Shown here in pieces: positions 16,955-25,911 of a stretch of 64,000 nt of DNA; the first letter of the stretch is position 1, and every line of letters starts with the position of its first letter. Both the position numbers and the translations under genes were made by a program. The DNA comes from Leptolinea sp964420995. Lineage in GTDB: Bacteria; Chloroflexota; Anaerolineae; Anaerolineales; Anaerolineaceae. The notes below the pieces were generated by a model. That model did not search any database. It saw only the letters and a list, made by a program, of their open reading frames with translations, and was not told the DNA's origin. The stretch covers positions 77,841 through 141,840 of the forward strand of contig CAYQUX010000011.1 of NCBI GenBank assembly GCA_964420995.1. Direction: 5' to 3'.

Positions 16955-18028
16955 TCACAACCAGCCGTGCAGTTTCTCATCCGCTTTAAGTTGCTCAACA
17001 ATCTCGCGCACTTCTTGTTCGCGGTCTTTGGCGCAAATCAGTATGGTATCTTCTGTCTCTACCACAACCAGATCTTTTATACCGATAGCCGCCACCAACC
17101 GTTTATCACCAATCACGGTGATATTATTGGAGTCAATACCCACAAATTGACTCTTGATTATGTTCCCTTTTTCATCGGGTTGATATAAATCACTCATGCT
17201 CGCCCAACTGCCGATATCCGTCCATCCAAAATCGACCGGTATGACCAGCACATTCGACGCGTGTTCCATAACCCCATAGTCAATAGTTTGTTTGGCGACA
17301 GAGGGCCATATTTTATTCAAAACATCGTGATAATCCGGTTTGCCTATGGCGTCTTCGATTTCCATCAGCTGCGAATAAAGTTCCGGCATCTGTTTCTGAA
17401 TCTCATCAAGAATACGATCCACCCGCCAGATGAACATTCCGCTGTTCCACGAAAAATCACCACTGGCCAGCATATTCCGGGCGGTCGCGGCATCCGGTTT
17501 TTCTACAAACCGGATTATGTTGTACGCCGGAAAAGAGGAAGATGAAGGTAGCAGCGAACCATGGTGGATATATCCAAAGCCGGTCGATGGATTGGTCGGC
17601 TGGATTCCCAGGGTGACCATGTATCCTTTATTCGCCAGGTTGTAGGCGTCTTTCAGGACCTGTTGGAACACATCTGTTTTCTTTATAAAATGGTCTGCCG
17701 TCAAGACGACCATAACAGCATCCGGATCCATTTTGCGCAAATGGATCGCCGCCAGCCCGATGGCCGGAGCGGTGCCCCGGCCAATCGGTTCGTTTATGAA
17801 ATTTCCACCCGGTAATTCAGGCATCTGTTTGGATAACATGTCACTCTGGTCTTTGCGGGTGACAACAAAGATGCTTTCGAATTTGAAGAGCGGATCCAAT
17901 CGATCGATGGCGGATTGGAACATGGAACGATTTCCAACAAGAGTCAGGGTTTGTTTTGGCCGGTCATTTCGACTTAATGGCCATAACCGCGTGCCGCTAC
18001 CGCCTGCCATGATTAATGCGTAGAACAT
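16955..18028 (-). CDS. manC: Mannose-1-phosphate guanylyltransferase
   Basis: 357-aa enzyme making GDP-mannose from GTP and mannose 1-phosphate. The nucleotide-binding signature GGSGTRLWPLSR is at the N-terminus and FVEKP in the middle; the end is a left-handed helix region. It has no fused phosphomannose isomerase domain, so it is the short form. AGGAG lies 8 nt before the ATG. Co-transcription with a GDP-mannose 3,5-epimerase-like gene suggests that its product feeds that enzyme. Confidence 0.9.
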   Translation of the reverse strand: MFYALIMAGGSGTRLWPLSRNDRPKQTLTLVGNRSMFQSAIDRLDPLFKFESIFVVTRKDQSDMLSKQMPELPGGNFINEPIGRGTAPAIGLAAIHLRKMDPDAVMVVLTADHFIKKTDVFQQVLKDAYNLANKGYMVTLGIQPTNPSTGFGYIHHGSLLPSSSSFPAYNIIRFVEKPDAATARNMLASGDFSWNSGMFIWRVDRILDEIQKQMPELYSQLMEIEDAIGKPDYHDVLNKIWPSVAKQTIDYGVMEHASNVLVIPVDFGWTDIGSWASMSDLYQPDEKGNIIKSQFVGIDSNNITVIGDKRLVAAIGIKDLVVVETEDTILICAKDREQEVREIVEQLKADEKLHGWL

Positions 18029-18076
18029 TTTTGTCTCCTGATTCCTGCAACCAGGTGCACTTTCTGGAAAATATGG

Positions 18077-18898
18077 CTAAAAACCGCGCAACCTGGTGCT
18101 TTCTCTGCGGGGAAGCCCTTCACCAGGAATACGCTTGAGGACGATGTATTCGATTTTGTGTTTATCGCAAAATTCGCGTTTCTCCGGTTTATCTCCGTCT
18201 TCGTTCACAACATAGTAGTCTGGTTTGATCACGCCTATCTCTGGTTCTGCGTCCATCCAGCCAACCCCGGTGGAAATAAATGTTTGTTTCACGTAACGAA
18301 CGGCATCGACCATATATCGTCGTTCCACCTGCGGGAATAGGGGATGCCCTTCTCCTTTGAGGAGGCAGATGTTCTTATCTGAGCCAACAACGACGAAAAG
18401 GTCGCCATACTCTGACGCTTCTTTGAAAAACTGGAAGTGGCCTGAGTGAAGCCAATCGAAACTGCCCGTTACAATAGCTCTCTTGCGGCCGGGTTCGGTT
18501 GTTTCGACCGCATCAGGCAATTTGGGAAAGATTCGCAAAACCCGATCGTTAATCACCAGGAATTCGATATCTCTGCTTCGGCAATATTCCCGTTTTTGAG
18601 GCGTATCCCCTGCTTGGTCAACAGCCCATATTGTCTGAGTGGTCGGGATGTCGTCTGGCAATGAATCGAGGTTTGGAAGTTCATCAATCACCTGGATGTC
18701 GGAGACATATTTAATCCCCTGCAAGAGAAACAGGCGTTCTTCCAGCGGGAATTTTGGAACATATGTCGTCTGATCTTTTATCAGCCTGTCGGACCATAGA
18801 AACACATGCAAAGAGCCGTTCTTCGAGGCTTCATCCAGTAACCTGACATCCGAAGATTTAAGGTTGTCAAAATGACCTGATACGAAAACATTTTTCAT
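18077..18898 (-). CDS. Tandem HxGH nucleotidyltransferase with one degenerate domain
   Basis: 273-aa protein made of two copies of the HxGH cytidylyltransferase fold, the fold of TagD and of the HldE adenylyltransferase domain. The C-terminal copy (about 138-273) is intact: TGSFDWLHSGH (His151, His154) and a C-terminal LPRRESTRLR. The N-terminal copy (about 1-125) keeps the fold pattern (VSGHFDNLKSSD, WSDRLI, LEERLFLLQGI, KREYCRSRDIEFLV) but HxGH is replaced by KSSD, so it should be inactive or regulatory. The intact copy resembles the N-terminal domain of the fusion at 29802. It follows the GHMP kinase by 14 nt. Probable role: transfer of a nucleotide to the sugar 1-phosphate made by that kinase. 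Confidence 0.78.
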   Translation of the reverse strand: MKNVFVSGHFDNLKSSDVRLLDEASKNGSLHVFLWSDRLIKDQTTYVPKFPLEERLFLLQGIKYVSDIQVIDELPNLDSLPDDIPTTQTIWAVDQAGDTPQKREYCRSRDIEFLVINDRVLRIFPKLPDAVETTEPGRKRAIVTGSFDWLHSGHFQFFKEASEYGDLFVVVGSDKNICLLKGEGHPLFPQVERRYMVDAVRYVKQTFISTGVGWMDAEPEIGVIKPDYYVVNEDGDKPEKREFCDKHKIEYIVLKRIPGEGLPRRESTRLRGF

Positions 18899-18912
18899 GG
18901 AATTTCCGTTGA

Positions 18913-19719
18913 TTATGAGGAAGTTCTGACCTGTACTCTGAATCCTCCAGGCACAGGATGGTTGGACACAACGTATAGATACCCGCCGCCGCAGCCTGAA
19001 TACATGGCGCCGGAATATCTACATTGGTAGTGTTTGAGAATTTCACTGAGGTCTAGTTTGATGGCAGGGTGCCTTACAGTTTGCGGCAGGATGTTTTCCC
19101 AGCATTCCATGCATAAATTCATGGATGCTCCTAGAGCGTCGATATCTTTTTGCAGTATGGCGTTGTAACAATCTTTTCCGGTTTGCCCGAGTCTCGCGAT
19201 CCATTCAGGAGAAAGGTTGACTTCACCGAGTGGGGAATAGCCCGGTGGCCTTTGAGCCACCGGGACCATGTAGATAACTTCTTCCAGCCACCGCGCGATG
19301 TTCGGGTCATTTGATGATTCAACATGAACAGGGAATATTCCACCTTCATGGTTGAAATCGTAATCCAACCGGCAGACTCCCGGATAAATTATCCCGGCCA
19401 TGTCCTGAGAACCGGATGGTTCTGCTTTACCTTCGTTTTCTTTTCTATAAAGATCACGAACCAGTCTTTCCGGTTCTTCAGCGGGCAAGCCGTCTTTCCA
19501 CAACGCCAGAGCGATTTTGCGCGTACTGGTTCCCATCCCCGAAAATTCCATAAACCGAATGGTTGGTTGCAGAGATACAACCACCATTGATCCGGGCGGA
19601 TCAGGGTTGTACCGGGAGATGAAAGGTTGATCAATCCAACCGCCGGCAAAGGCCATCCGGAAGGGAATTTTTCCGATTACATCAACGACTTCGGTTGAGG
19701 ATGCCTGGATGGTTTCCAT
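18913..19719 (-). CDS. Fucokinase-like GHMP sugar kinase
   Basis: 268-aa compact GHMP kinase. The opening PFRMAFAGGWIDQP matches the RIDLAGGWTDTP-type motif of L-fucokinase and FKP; SGMGTSTRK replaces the usual Gly-rich ATP loop; GSQDMAGIIYPG resembles the GWQDQxGG motif of HddA and FKP; YSGCGGGYLYVV is the C-terminal glycine motif. It is clearly homologous to residues 138-380 of the fusion protein at 29802. Only about 30 residues separate the first two motifs, less than usual. ATG at 19719 follows the epimerase stop by 8 nt; a TTG at 19731 is an alternative. Predicted reaction: ATP-dependent anomeric phosphorylation of a hexose or 6-deoxyhexose. Confidence 0.7.
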   Translation of the reverse strand: METIQASSTEVVDVIGKIPFRMAFAGGWIDQPFISRYNPDPPGSMVVVSLQPTIRFMEFSGMGTSTRKIALALWKDGLPAEEPERLVRDLYRKENEGKAEPSGSQDMAGIIYPGVCRLDYDFNHEGGIFPVHVESSNDPNIARWLEEVIYMVPVAQRPPGYSPLGEVNLSPEWIARLGQTGKDCYNAILQKDIDALGASMNLCMECWENILPQTVRHPAIKLDLSEILKHYQCRYSGAMYSGCGGGYLYVVSNHPVPGGFRVQVRTSS

Positions 19720-19727
19720 CTTACATA

Positions 19728-20780
19728 TCAATCAATATCACGAACTGTGGGTTTGCCAGCCTGGCGATCCAGGTACTGCTGTTCGATCCATTTATATGTC
19801 CTGGTCAGACCTTCCATAAAGGGTGTTTTGGGTTCCCACTTAAGAACCTGTTTAATGAAGGTGTTGTCACTGTTGCGTCCGGCAACACCACGGGGAGCGT
19901 CAAGATCATATTTTCGTTGAAGTTTGATACCGCCGATCTCTTCCGCCATGCTCACAAGTTTGTTGATGGCGATTAATTCGCTTGAGCCGAGGTTGATCGG
20001 GGTGGCAATCAGATCATCGCAGTCCACGATCATGTCAATACCTTTGGTGCAATCGTCAATGTACATAAAACTGCGCGTCTGTGTGCCATCTCCCCAGATT
20101 GTGATCTCCGGTGTGTCGGTGGCTTTGGCTTCGATTACCTTGCGGCAAATGGCAGCCGGTGCTTTCTCGCGGCCGCCATCCCAGGTACCATTGGGGCCAT
20201 AGACATTATGGAAGCGGGCAATGTAAGTTTTCATACCGCGTTCCGCCCAGTATTCCTGGCAGAACATTTCTGATATCAATTTTTCCCATCCATAACCGCG
20301 TTCCGCCATGGCCGGGTACGCATCTGATTCTTTCAAGGCTCGTACATTGGGATCCTGCTGAAGCGTGGTGTTATACGCGCAAGCGGAGGAAGAGAAGAAG
20401 TATCTTTCGGCGCCAGCCCGGTATGCCGCTTCGATCATGTGAGTGTTGATCAAAATACTGCGCAGGCATTCAACTCTGAACCGTTCGATGAATCCCATCC
20501 CGCCCATGTCGGCGGCCAGGTTATAGACTTCAACGGCTCCTTCAACGGCTTTGATTGCATTTTCTTTCTCGCTTAGATCCATGCAAATGCATTCAACACC
20601 GGGAACTCGCTGATACCAATTGGGGAGCGGTTTTTTATCAATGGCACGAATTCTGGTGTAACCCTGATCATGGAAGAAACGGGTTAGCGCTCCGGCAATA
20701 AATCCACCGGCGCCGGCAATAACGATCAGGTCATCCTTTTTAAGGTTTCTCTTGTTTTCTCTAGTAATGGGTGCGTTCAT
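19728..20780 (-). CDS. GDP-mannose 3,5-epimerase-like SDR enzyme
   Basis: 350-aa extended short-chain dehydrogenase/epimerase. The NAD site is AGAGGFIAGALTRFF. Segments match plant GDP-mannose 3,5-epimerase closely: AADMGGMGFIE, SSSACAYN (catalytic Cys region), YGWEK (Tyr/Lys), RFHNVYGPNGTWDGGREKAP and RSFMYIDDC. The plant enzyme converts GDP-D-mannose to GDP-L-galactose and GDP-L-gulose. ATG at 20780 has AAAGGAAA upstream; an ATG at 20795 is possible. The LacI-type operator ATGGTAACGTTACCAT (20800-20815) lies immediately upstream, so this is the first gene of a repressed five-gene operon ending near 16456. Confidence 0.82.
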   Translation of the reverse strand: MNAPITRENKRNLKKDDLIVIAGAGGFIAGALTRFFHDQGYTRIRAIDKKPLPNWYQRVPGVECICMDLSEKENAIKAVEGAVEVYNLAADMGGMGFIERFRVECLRSILINTHMIEAAYRAGAERYFFSSSACAYNTTLQQDPNVRALKESDAYPAMAERGYGWEKLISEMFCQEYWAERGMKTYIARFHNVYGPNGTWDGGREKAPAAICRKVIEAKATDTPEITIWGDGTQTRSFMYIDDCTKGIDMIVDCDDLIATPINLGSSELIAINKLVSMAEEIGGIKLQRKYDLDAPRGVAGRNSDNTFIKQVLKWEPKTPFMEGLTRTYKWIEQQYLDRQAGKPTVRDID

Positions 20781-20799
20781 TTGTTTTCCTTTCATATAT

Positions 20800-20815
20800 A
20801 TGGTAACGTTACCAT
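20800..20815. promoter_or_regulatory. LacI-type operator O1
   Basis: ATGGTAACGTTACCAT is a perfect 16-bp palindrome with a central CG, the usual form of a LacI-family site. It lies 20 nt before the start of the epimerase gene. Close variants are at 21907, 25856 and 34317. Confidence 0.85.
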
Positions 20816-20869
20816 GTTGAATATAAAAAAATGGAGCCTGCTCAGCTCACGCGGTCAAGGTGTTGCTTT

Positions 20870-21877
20870 TCAGGAATTTTTCGGGCCTCCACTTGATTGA
20901 CGTATGATTATTTCCGCAGGCAGAACAATCTCCTGGTACGTGCCTGCATTCTCGCTTGATAGTCGCGACAGGAGAATTTCTGCGGCTTTTTTGCCCATCT
21001 CATAGGCTGGCTGGGCTGCCACGGTAAGAAATGGGAAGGTTATTAGTGCCGGGGGCAAATCGTCAAAGGCAACGATCGCCACATCTTCAGGTACGCGAAT
21101 GTTCACTGATTGCAGAGCTTTTAATGCCCCAATCGCGATGAAGTTATTTGCCGCGAAAATGGCGGAAGGGCGGGGGTTTTTCGCCATTACTTGAATGGTC
21201 ATATCGTATCCGCTCTGCTGAGTGAACGATCCATTGACAATGCGGACGTTGAGGTTTTTTTCATTGGCTTCCGAAATTGCCCGCCTGCATCCTTCAACGC
21301 GATCATCTGATGTGGACACGCCTTTTGGGCCGCTGATTATGGCAATATCACGGTGCCCCAGTGAAATCAACATATTCATCAACTGGAACGCGCCCACTTC
21401 AGAATCGCAGCGCACGATATCTGCTTCGAAATTGTCGATTCTGCGATCAAGAACGACAATGGGGGTCTCATGCTGTTTGATAAAGGCGGCGGAATCTGGT
21501 GTGCTTTGAGCCGGGACCAGAATGATCCCGCCAACACGCTGCTCGAGAAGCATCTGTATGTATTTCTTTTCCTTCAACGGATCTTCATCTGTGTTTGAGA
21601 AGATGACGGTGTACCCCGCTTCTCCGGCGGTATCTTCAACCGCTCGCGCAATAGTCGTAAAGAAAGGATTGGTAATATCCGTAACAATGAGGGCAATTGT
21701 GTTTGTGCGTTTCGAACGCAAACCACTGGCCAGTCGATTGGGCACAAAACCCAGTTCTGAGATTGCCGCTTCAATGCGAACGCGCGTCTCAGGGCTGCAG
21801 TATCCGGAATCATTAATGCACCGTGATACGGTTATTGGAGCCACACCAGCTTTTTTTGCGACATCTCGTATGTTCAT
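20870..21877 (-). CDS. LacI-family regulator of cluster B
   Basis: 335-aa transcription factor. The DNA-binding head MNIRDVAKKAGVAPITVSRCINDSGYCSPETRVRI and hinge NRLASGLRSKRTNTIAL are canonical, followed by a ribose-binding-protein-like effector domain (FSNTDEDPLKEKKYIQMLLEQRVGGIIL). Two overlapping operator-like sequences lie 30-59 nt upstream of its start, so it is probably autoregulated. It sits between the leftward epimerase operon and the rightward sensor genes. The likely effector is an L-fucose-like sugar or its phosphate. Confidence 0.9.
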   Translation of the reverse strand: MNIRDVAKKAGVAPITVSRCINDSGYCSPETRVRIEAAISELGFVPNRLASGLRSKRTNTIALIVTDITNPFFTTIARAVEDTAGEAGYTVIFSNTDEDPLKEKKYIQMLLEQRVGGIILVPAQSTPDSAAFIKQHETPIVVLDRRIDNFEADIVRCDSEVGAFQLMNMLISLGHRDIAIISGPKGVSTSDDRVEGCRRAISEANEKNLNVRIVNGSFTQQSGYDMTIQVMAKNPRPSAIFAANNFIAIGALKALQSVNIRVPEDVAIVAFDDLPPALITFPFLTVAAQPAYEMGKKAAEILLSRLSSENAGTYQEIVLPAEIIIRQSSGGPKNS

Positions 21878-21906
21878 CGAATTGGTTGTTGAAAAAAGAC
21901 CATTTT

Positions 21907-21936
21907 ATGGTATAGTTACCATGATAACGTTGACAT
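21907..21936. promoter_or_regulatory. Double LacI-type operator O2 in the regulator promoter
   Basis: ATGGTATAGTTACCAT (21907-21922, 14/16 to the consensus) is followed at 21921 by ATGATAACGTTGACAT (13/16), the two sharing AT. They lie upstream of the leftward LacI gene, which suggests cooperative autoregulation. Confidence 0.65.
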
Positions 21937-22106
21937 AATAGCATGATAAAAATCCGCTGTCAATAGGATTTTGAAATTCGTTAGAATATCACTTCGTTCC
22001 ATTACCAGTAGATGAGACCTTATAAACTTAACATATGCCGTACGTAATATCTAATTTCGAAATTATGTTTTCTCAATTTGGGACATAATCGAAAAATCGG
22101 AGAGGT

Positions 22107-22946
22107 ATGTATAAGTTCCTGGCTATAGACGACGAAGAAATTGTTCGCAGAGGTTTTAGAAATAAGATCGATTGGACGGCTGCCGGATACGAATTTTTGC
22201 CGCCCTGCAAGAATGGTCGTGAAGCGATCGCGAAAATTCCTGTTGACCGCCCTGATGTTGTGATGACCGATATTTGCATGCCTCTTGTGGATGGGCTTGA
22301 AGTCGCTTCGTTTATTGCGAAAGAGTATCCGGAAATCGCGGTCATTATCTTAAGTGGTTATGGCGAGTTTGAGTATGCCCGGGCAGCCTTGCGGTGCAAG
22401 GTTGTTGAGTATTTATTAAAACCGATCACCTCCAGCGAATTGTTGGCGGTAATCACCAAAGTAAAAACACGGCTTGATGAAAAAGCGAAAAATCAGTATC
22501 AACGTGAAAATACCGATAAAGAAAAAGCCGCACATTCAACCTTGAATAAACAGCCGCTCCCTTTGAGCAACAACACACGCAACATGGGAAAAACAAAACT
22601 GGTTGAATTTCAGAATTACATTCAAAACAATTTTGCCCAGAAAAAACTGAACCTTCAGGAAATTTCCAGAGATTTGTTTATAAGCCCCAGTTACCTGGCC
22701 AGAATATTAAAACAATATTCCGGGAAATCATTTGTGGAAGCGCTGACTGAGTATCGTATTGAAATGGCCAAACAAATGCTGGCTGATCCGGAAATCAAAA
22801 CCTGTGTTGTCGCGGAAAAAGTGGGGTTCAGCGACCCCCATTACTTTTCCACCATTTTTAAAAAGAGTACCGGAAAGACACCGACCGAGTATCGAAGTGT
22901 GATTGGGAACTGGAGCAACAGTGAAGATACGCAGTCTTCAGCTTAG
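22107..22946 (+). CDS. YesN-type response regulator with AraC DNA-binding domain
   Basis: 279-aa response regulator. The receiver domain (1-115) has the acidic pair DDEE, phospho-acceptor Asp55 in MTDICMP and the conserved Lys in LLKP. The C-terminal AraC/XylS domain (about 165-270) has two helix-turn-helix units, with LQEISRDLFISPSYLARILKQYSG and VAEKVGFSDPHYFSTIFKK. It overlaps the start of the sensor kinase gene by 26 nt. YesN-type regulators often switch on the adjacent sugar transporter; the RbsABC-type operon downstream is the likely target. Confidence 0.92.
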   Translation: MYKFLAIDDEEIVRRGFRNKIDWTAAGYEFLPPCKNGREAIAKIPVDRPDVVMTDICMPLVDGLEVASFIAKEYPEIAVIILSGYGEFEYARAALRCKVVEYLLKPITSSELLAVITKVKTRLDEKAKNQYQRENTDKEKAAHSTLNKQPLPLSNNTRNMGKTKLVEFQNYIQNNFAQKKLNLQEISRDLFISPSYLARILKQYSGKSFVEALTEYRIEMAKQMLADPEIKTCVVAEKVGFSDPHYFSTIFKKSTGKTPTEYRSVIGNWSNSEDTQSSA

Positions 22947-24705
22947 CATCATCCTTGGTTTTGCCGTCCTGATCTTAATATCCATCATTACCATCGGAAC
23001 GTTTACGTTCTATATCTTTAACGACACCCTTAAACGAAACTCTCTGGATAGCTCTTCCCAGGTTGTATCGCAGCTAAACCGTCAGATCGATAATTACATT
23101 TCGAATATGGACAACATTTCCCAGGTGGCGATCAGTCATCCTGATGTGCAGGATTACGTCCATGGGATATCAAATGATGAGACTGCTCAAAAATTAAGCA
23201 TTGACGGCGAATCTCCATCCCAGTCAAAAAACCGGGTTACATCCTTGTTCCAATCAATTATTTCGGTTCGAAAAGACATCAATTCCATTATGTTGCTGCT
23301 GGATAACAAGACTCTTGTAACGAATAATCCCCAGGATCAAATAAATCCATTCGCAGAATGGCCCGCGTCAACTTCTTCAAAAACACAATCCGGGCCATTT
23401 ACGGCTTCCCTTTCTTCTTCTTACGTGCAGGACATTATTATTGGGAAATACTCGTGGGTAATCACCATGAGTCGGGACGTTTTTGATTTCAGAACCAATC
23501 AGCATCGCGGCGTGCTTCTGGTAGACCTTGATTACAGCATTATTGAAGGTCTCTGCAATAACATTCAACTGGGAAAAAGCGGTTATGTTTTTATCATTAA
23601 TCCCATTGGGGAAATTGTCTATCATCCCAGACAGCAGTTGGTTTACAGCGGTTTGAAAGAAGAACTGATTGACAAAATCAAGAATATTCCCAATGGACAG
23701 TTGACAGGCGAAATTCACGACCGTGAAGTGCTGTACACGACAAAAACGTCAGACTATACCGGATGGACGGTTGTCGGTGTTTCTTATATGGATGAGCTTT
23801 TTTACAACCGCAGTGATATTGCCTATTATTTTGCCATGATCGCCGTTGCCTGTTTTTTGGGCTCTGTCTTACTTTCGTACTATATTTCTTTAAAAATCAC
23901 ACGACCCATAGAAATACTTAGACGGTCGGTTCAGGCCATTGAAGGCGGCAATTTTGATATCGAAATTAACGTAAATTCAACCGACGAGGTGAACGGTCTC
24001 GCGCAGGATTTCAACATTGCCATTCGTAAAATTAAAGAATTAATTGAGCAGAACGCGCGCACCTATGAACAGAAACGGAAACATGAATTAAAGTCGCTGC
24101 AGGCCCAGATCAATCCTCATTTTCTCTACAACACGTTAGACTCGATCATCTGGATGATCGAGTGCGGTGAAAACAAGGACGCGATCACCATGACATCCAC
24201 CCTGGCGAAATTTTTCCGTCTCGGAATTAGCAAAGGGGGTGACATTATTTCGGTTAAAGATGAAATTGAACACTTGCGATGTTATCTAACGATCCAGAAA
24301 ATGAGATACAAAGATAGCCTCGATTATTCCATAGATGTGGATCCCGAAATATTCTCCTGCCGAACGCTGAAATTGCTCATCCAGCCATTGGTGGAAAATG
24401 CCATTTACCACGGCTTGAAAGGCCAGGACAGGATAGGTATGTTGAATGTCATCGGATTCAGAGATAAGCAGGATCTGGTGTTTAGAATTATCGACAATGG
24501 CATTGGAATGACCGCCAAAGAGCTCTCAGAGATTTTTAACACCAATTCGCCATCAAAAGGGTCCAGCGGTATTGGCGTGAAAAATGTGCTCGACAGGATT
24601 CAACTGTATTTTGGACCGGATTACGGTGTTTCATTTGAAAGTATTAAGGGAAAAGGAACCACAGCCACTATCCGTTTACCGGCGACGATTAAAGGCGAAT
24701 TATGA
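22921..24705 (+). CDS. YesM-type sensor histidine kinase
   Basis: 594-aa membrane sensor. Two transmembrane helices (about 8-30 and 300-325) flank a Cache-like extracytoplasmic domain with GYVFIINPIGEIVYHP. A HAMP linker follows, then the His_kinase domain with phospho-His in QINPHFLYNTLD, and an ATPase domain with IDNGIGM and GIGVKNVLDRI. GTG at 22921 has GGAG five nt upstream, inside the end of the regulator gene. With the lipid- or membrane-anchored binding protein encoded next, it probably forms a three-component sugar sensor. Confidence 0.9.
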   Translation: MKIRSLQLSIILGFAVLILISIITIGTFTFYIFNDTLKRNSLDSSSQVVSQLNRQIDNYISNMDNISQVAISHPDVQDYVHGISNDETAQKLSIDGESPSQSKNRVTSLFQSIISVRKDINSIMLLLDNKTLVTNNPQDQINPFAEWPASTSSKTQSGPFTASLSSSYVQDIIIGKYSWVITMSRDVFDFRTNQHRGVLLVDLDYSIIEGLCNNIQLGKSGYVFIINPIGEIVYHPRQQLVYSGLKEELIDKIKNIPNGQLTGEIHDREVLYTTKTSDYTGWTVVGVSYMDELFYNRSDIAYYFAMIAVACFLGSVLLSYYISLKITRPIEILRRSVQAIEGGNFDIEINVNSTDEVNGLAQDFNIAIRKIKELIEQNARTYEQKRKHELKSLQAQINPHFLYNTLDSIIWMIECGENKDAITMTSTLAKFFRLGISKGGDIISVKDEIEHLRCYLTIQKMRYKDSLDYSIDVDPEIFSCRTLKLLIQPLVENAIYHGLKGQDRIGMLNVIGFRDKQDLVFRIIDNGIGMTAKELSEIFNTNSPSKGSSGIGVKNVLDRIQLYFGPDYGVSFESIKGKGTTATIRLPATIKGEL

Positions 24706-24744
24706 AAAAATCCTGCTGTGTAAAAATATTTATACGAGGTTAAT

Positions 24745-25737
24745 GTGACCAGAGAAAGCCGGCTGATATTTATCCTGATCATCTTATCCGTTCTGGCCGC
24801 TATTGCCATAACTGTTGTTTACCGCAACAACAATACGGTTGATGTAGGCTCGGAAAAGAAACCGAAAATCGCGGTAATCTTAAAAACGATTGACTATAAG
24901 AGCCTGGCTTTCTGGCAGACGGTCAAAGACGGAATTGAATCCGCGGGGAAGGATTTCAATGTTGAAATTTCCATTCAGGGGCCCATGAGTGAAACCCAGG
25001 TGGATGAGCAGATAACGATCATCAGGAACGCGATGAAAACAAAGCCGGATGCCTTTGTCATTGCCGCGGCAGATTATGACAGGTTGATTCCGGTCGCGCA
25101 GGATATTAAAGATTCAAAGATTCCGCTGGTAACGATTGATTCGTTCATCAATGGTGATGTCGCCGACGTAAAAATAGGGACGGATAACTATGACGCTGGA
25201 CAAAAAGCTGGGGCTGCGCTTATGGATATCATCCCCTCGGGTTGTAAAGTGGTGATCATGAGTTATGTTCAGGGCACATCCTCTGCTATTGATCGCGAAC
25301 AGGGGGTACGTGATTTTCTTAATGGAAAAGTTGATCTGGAAGATACGGTCTTCTCCGGAGGGGAAATCAGTGTCGCCTATGACCAGGCGGCTCGCCTGCT
25401 AAAAACAGATCCTGATGTGAAAGGCATTATCGCGTTGAATGACCCGACAACGATTGGCGCGGCCCGCGCGCTGAATGATTCCGGCAAGAAGCAGGATGTT
25501 ATTCTGATAGGTTTTGATAATTCACTCTCCGTACTCAGTTTTGTAGAGGCAGACGTTGTCCGCAGCACGATCGTGCAAAAACCGTTTAATATGGGTTATC
25601 TGGGAATTAAGACGGCAATGGATCTGATCAATGGGGAAAAGGTCGATGCTTTCATCGATACGGGATCGAAAGTCATTAATCACCAAAACATGTTGCTGCC
25701 GGAAAATCAAAAACTGCTTTTTCCTGTAACACGTTAA
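24745..25737 (+). CDS. Membrane-anchored RbsB-like sensory binding protein
   Basis: 330-aa periplasmic-binding-protein domain (RbsB/type 1 fold) held by an N-terminal hydrophobic helix (about residues 7-26), with no obvious cleavage site or lipobox. It is a paralogue of the transporter's binding protein at 28611 (compare FWQTVKDGIESAGKDF with FWQNVQTGAMDAQKEL). The start is GTG at 24745 behind GAGG. Placed 39 nt after the sensor kinase and separated from the transporter by a hairpin, it is more likely the ligand-detecting subunit of the YesM sensor than a transport component. Confidence 0.8.
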   Translation: MTRESRLIFILIILSVLAAIAITVVYRNNNTVDVGSEKKPKIAVILKTIDYKSLAFWQTVKDGIESAGKDFNVEISIQGPMSETQVDEQITIIRNAMKTKPDAFVIAAADYDRLIPVAQDIKDSKIPLVTIDSFINGDVADVKIGTDNYDAGQKAGAALMDIIPSGCKVVIMSYVQGTSSAIDREQGVRDFLNGKVDLEDTVFSGGEISVAYDQAARLLKTDPDVKGIIALNDPTTIGAARALNDSGKKQDVILIGFDNSLSVLSFVEADVVRSTIVQKPFNMGYLGIKTAMDLINGEKVDAFIDTGSKVINHQNMLLPENQKLLFPVTR

Positions 25738-25765
25738 TTAAATATATTCACAGTTAAAAATATTA

Positions 25766-25797
25766 CACACATCTGTGGATCACCCCGGATGTGTGTT
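25766..25797 (+). terminator. Hairpin after the sensor operon
   Basis: ACACACATC (25766-25774) pairs exactly with GATGTGTGT (25789-25797) around a 14-nt loop, followed by TTGATTCTT. It separates the regulator/kinase/sensor genes from the transporter operon. The T-run is short, so termination may be partial. Confidence 0.55.
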
Positions 25798-25855
25798 TGA
25801 TTCTTAACCTTCATTGTAAAATTTTCCATTTTTTTTTGGCGATTCAATCGCCATA

Positions 25856-25871
25856 ATGGTAACGTTCCCAC
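25856..25871. promoter_or_regulatory. LacI-type operator O3
   Basis: ATGGTAACGTTCCCAC matches the cluster B consensus at 14 of 16 positions. It lies 40 nt before the RbsA-type ATPase gene. A short perfect hairpin, GGCGATT/AATCGCC (25838-25852), is just upstream. Confidence 0.7.
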
Positions 25872-25911
25872 TTAATTATTTGACAAACCAGTTGTACTGG
25901 AGCTAATACGA

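Noticed and set aside
25880..25885. TTGACA as a -35 box for the transporter operon
   Set aside because: The matching -10 would fall on the ribosome site, too near the start codon at 25912.
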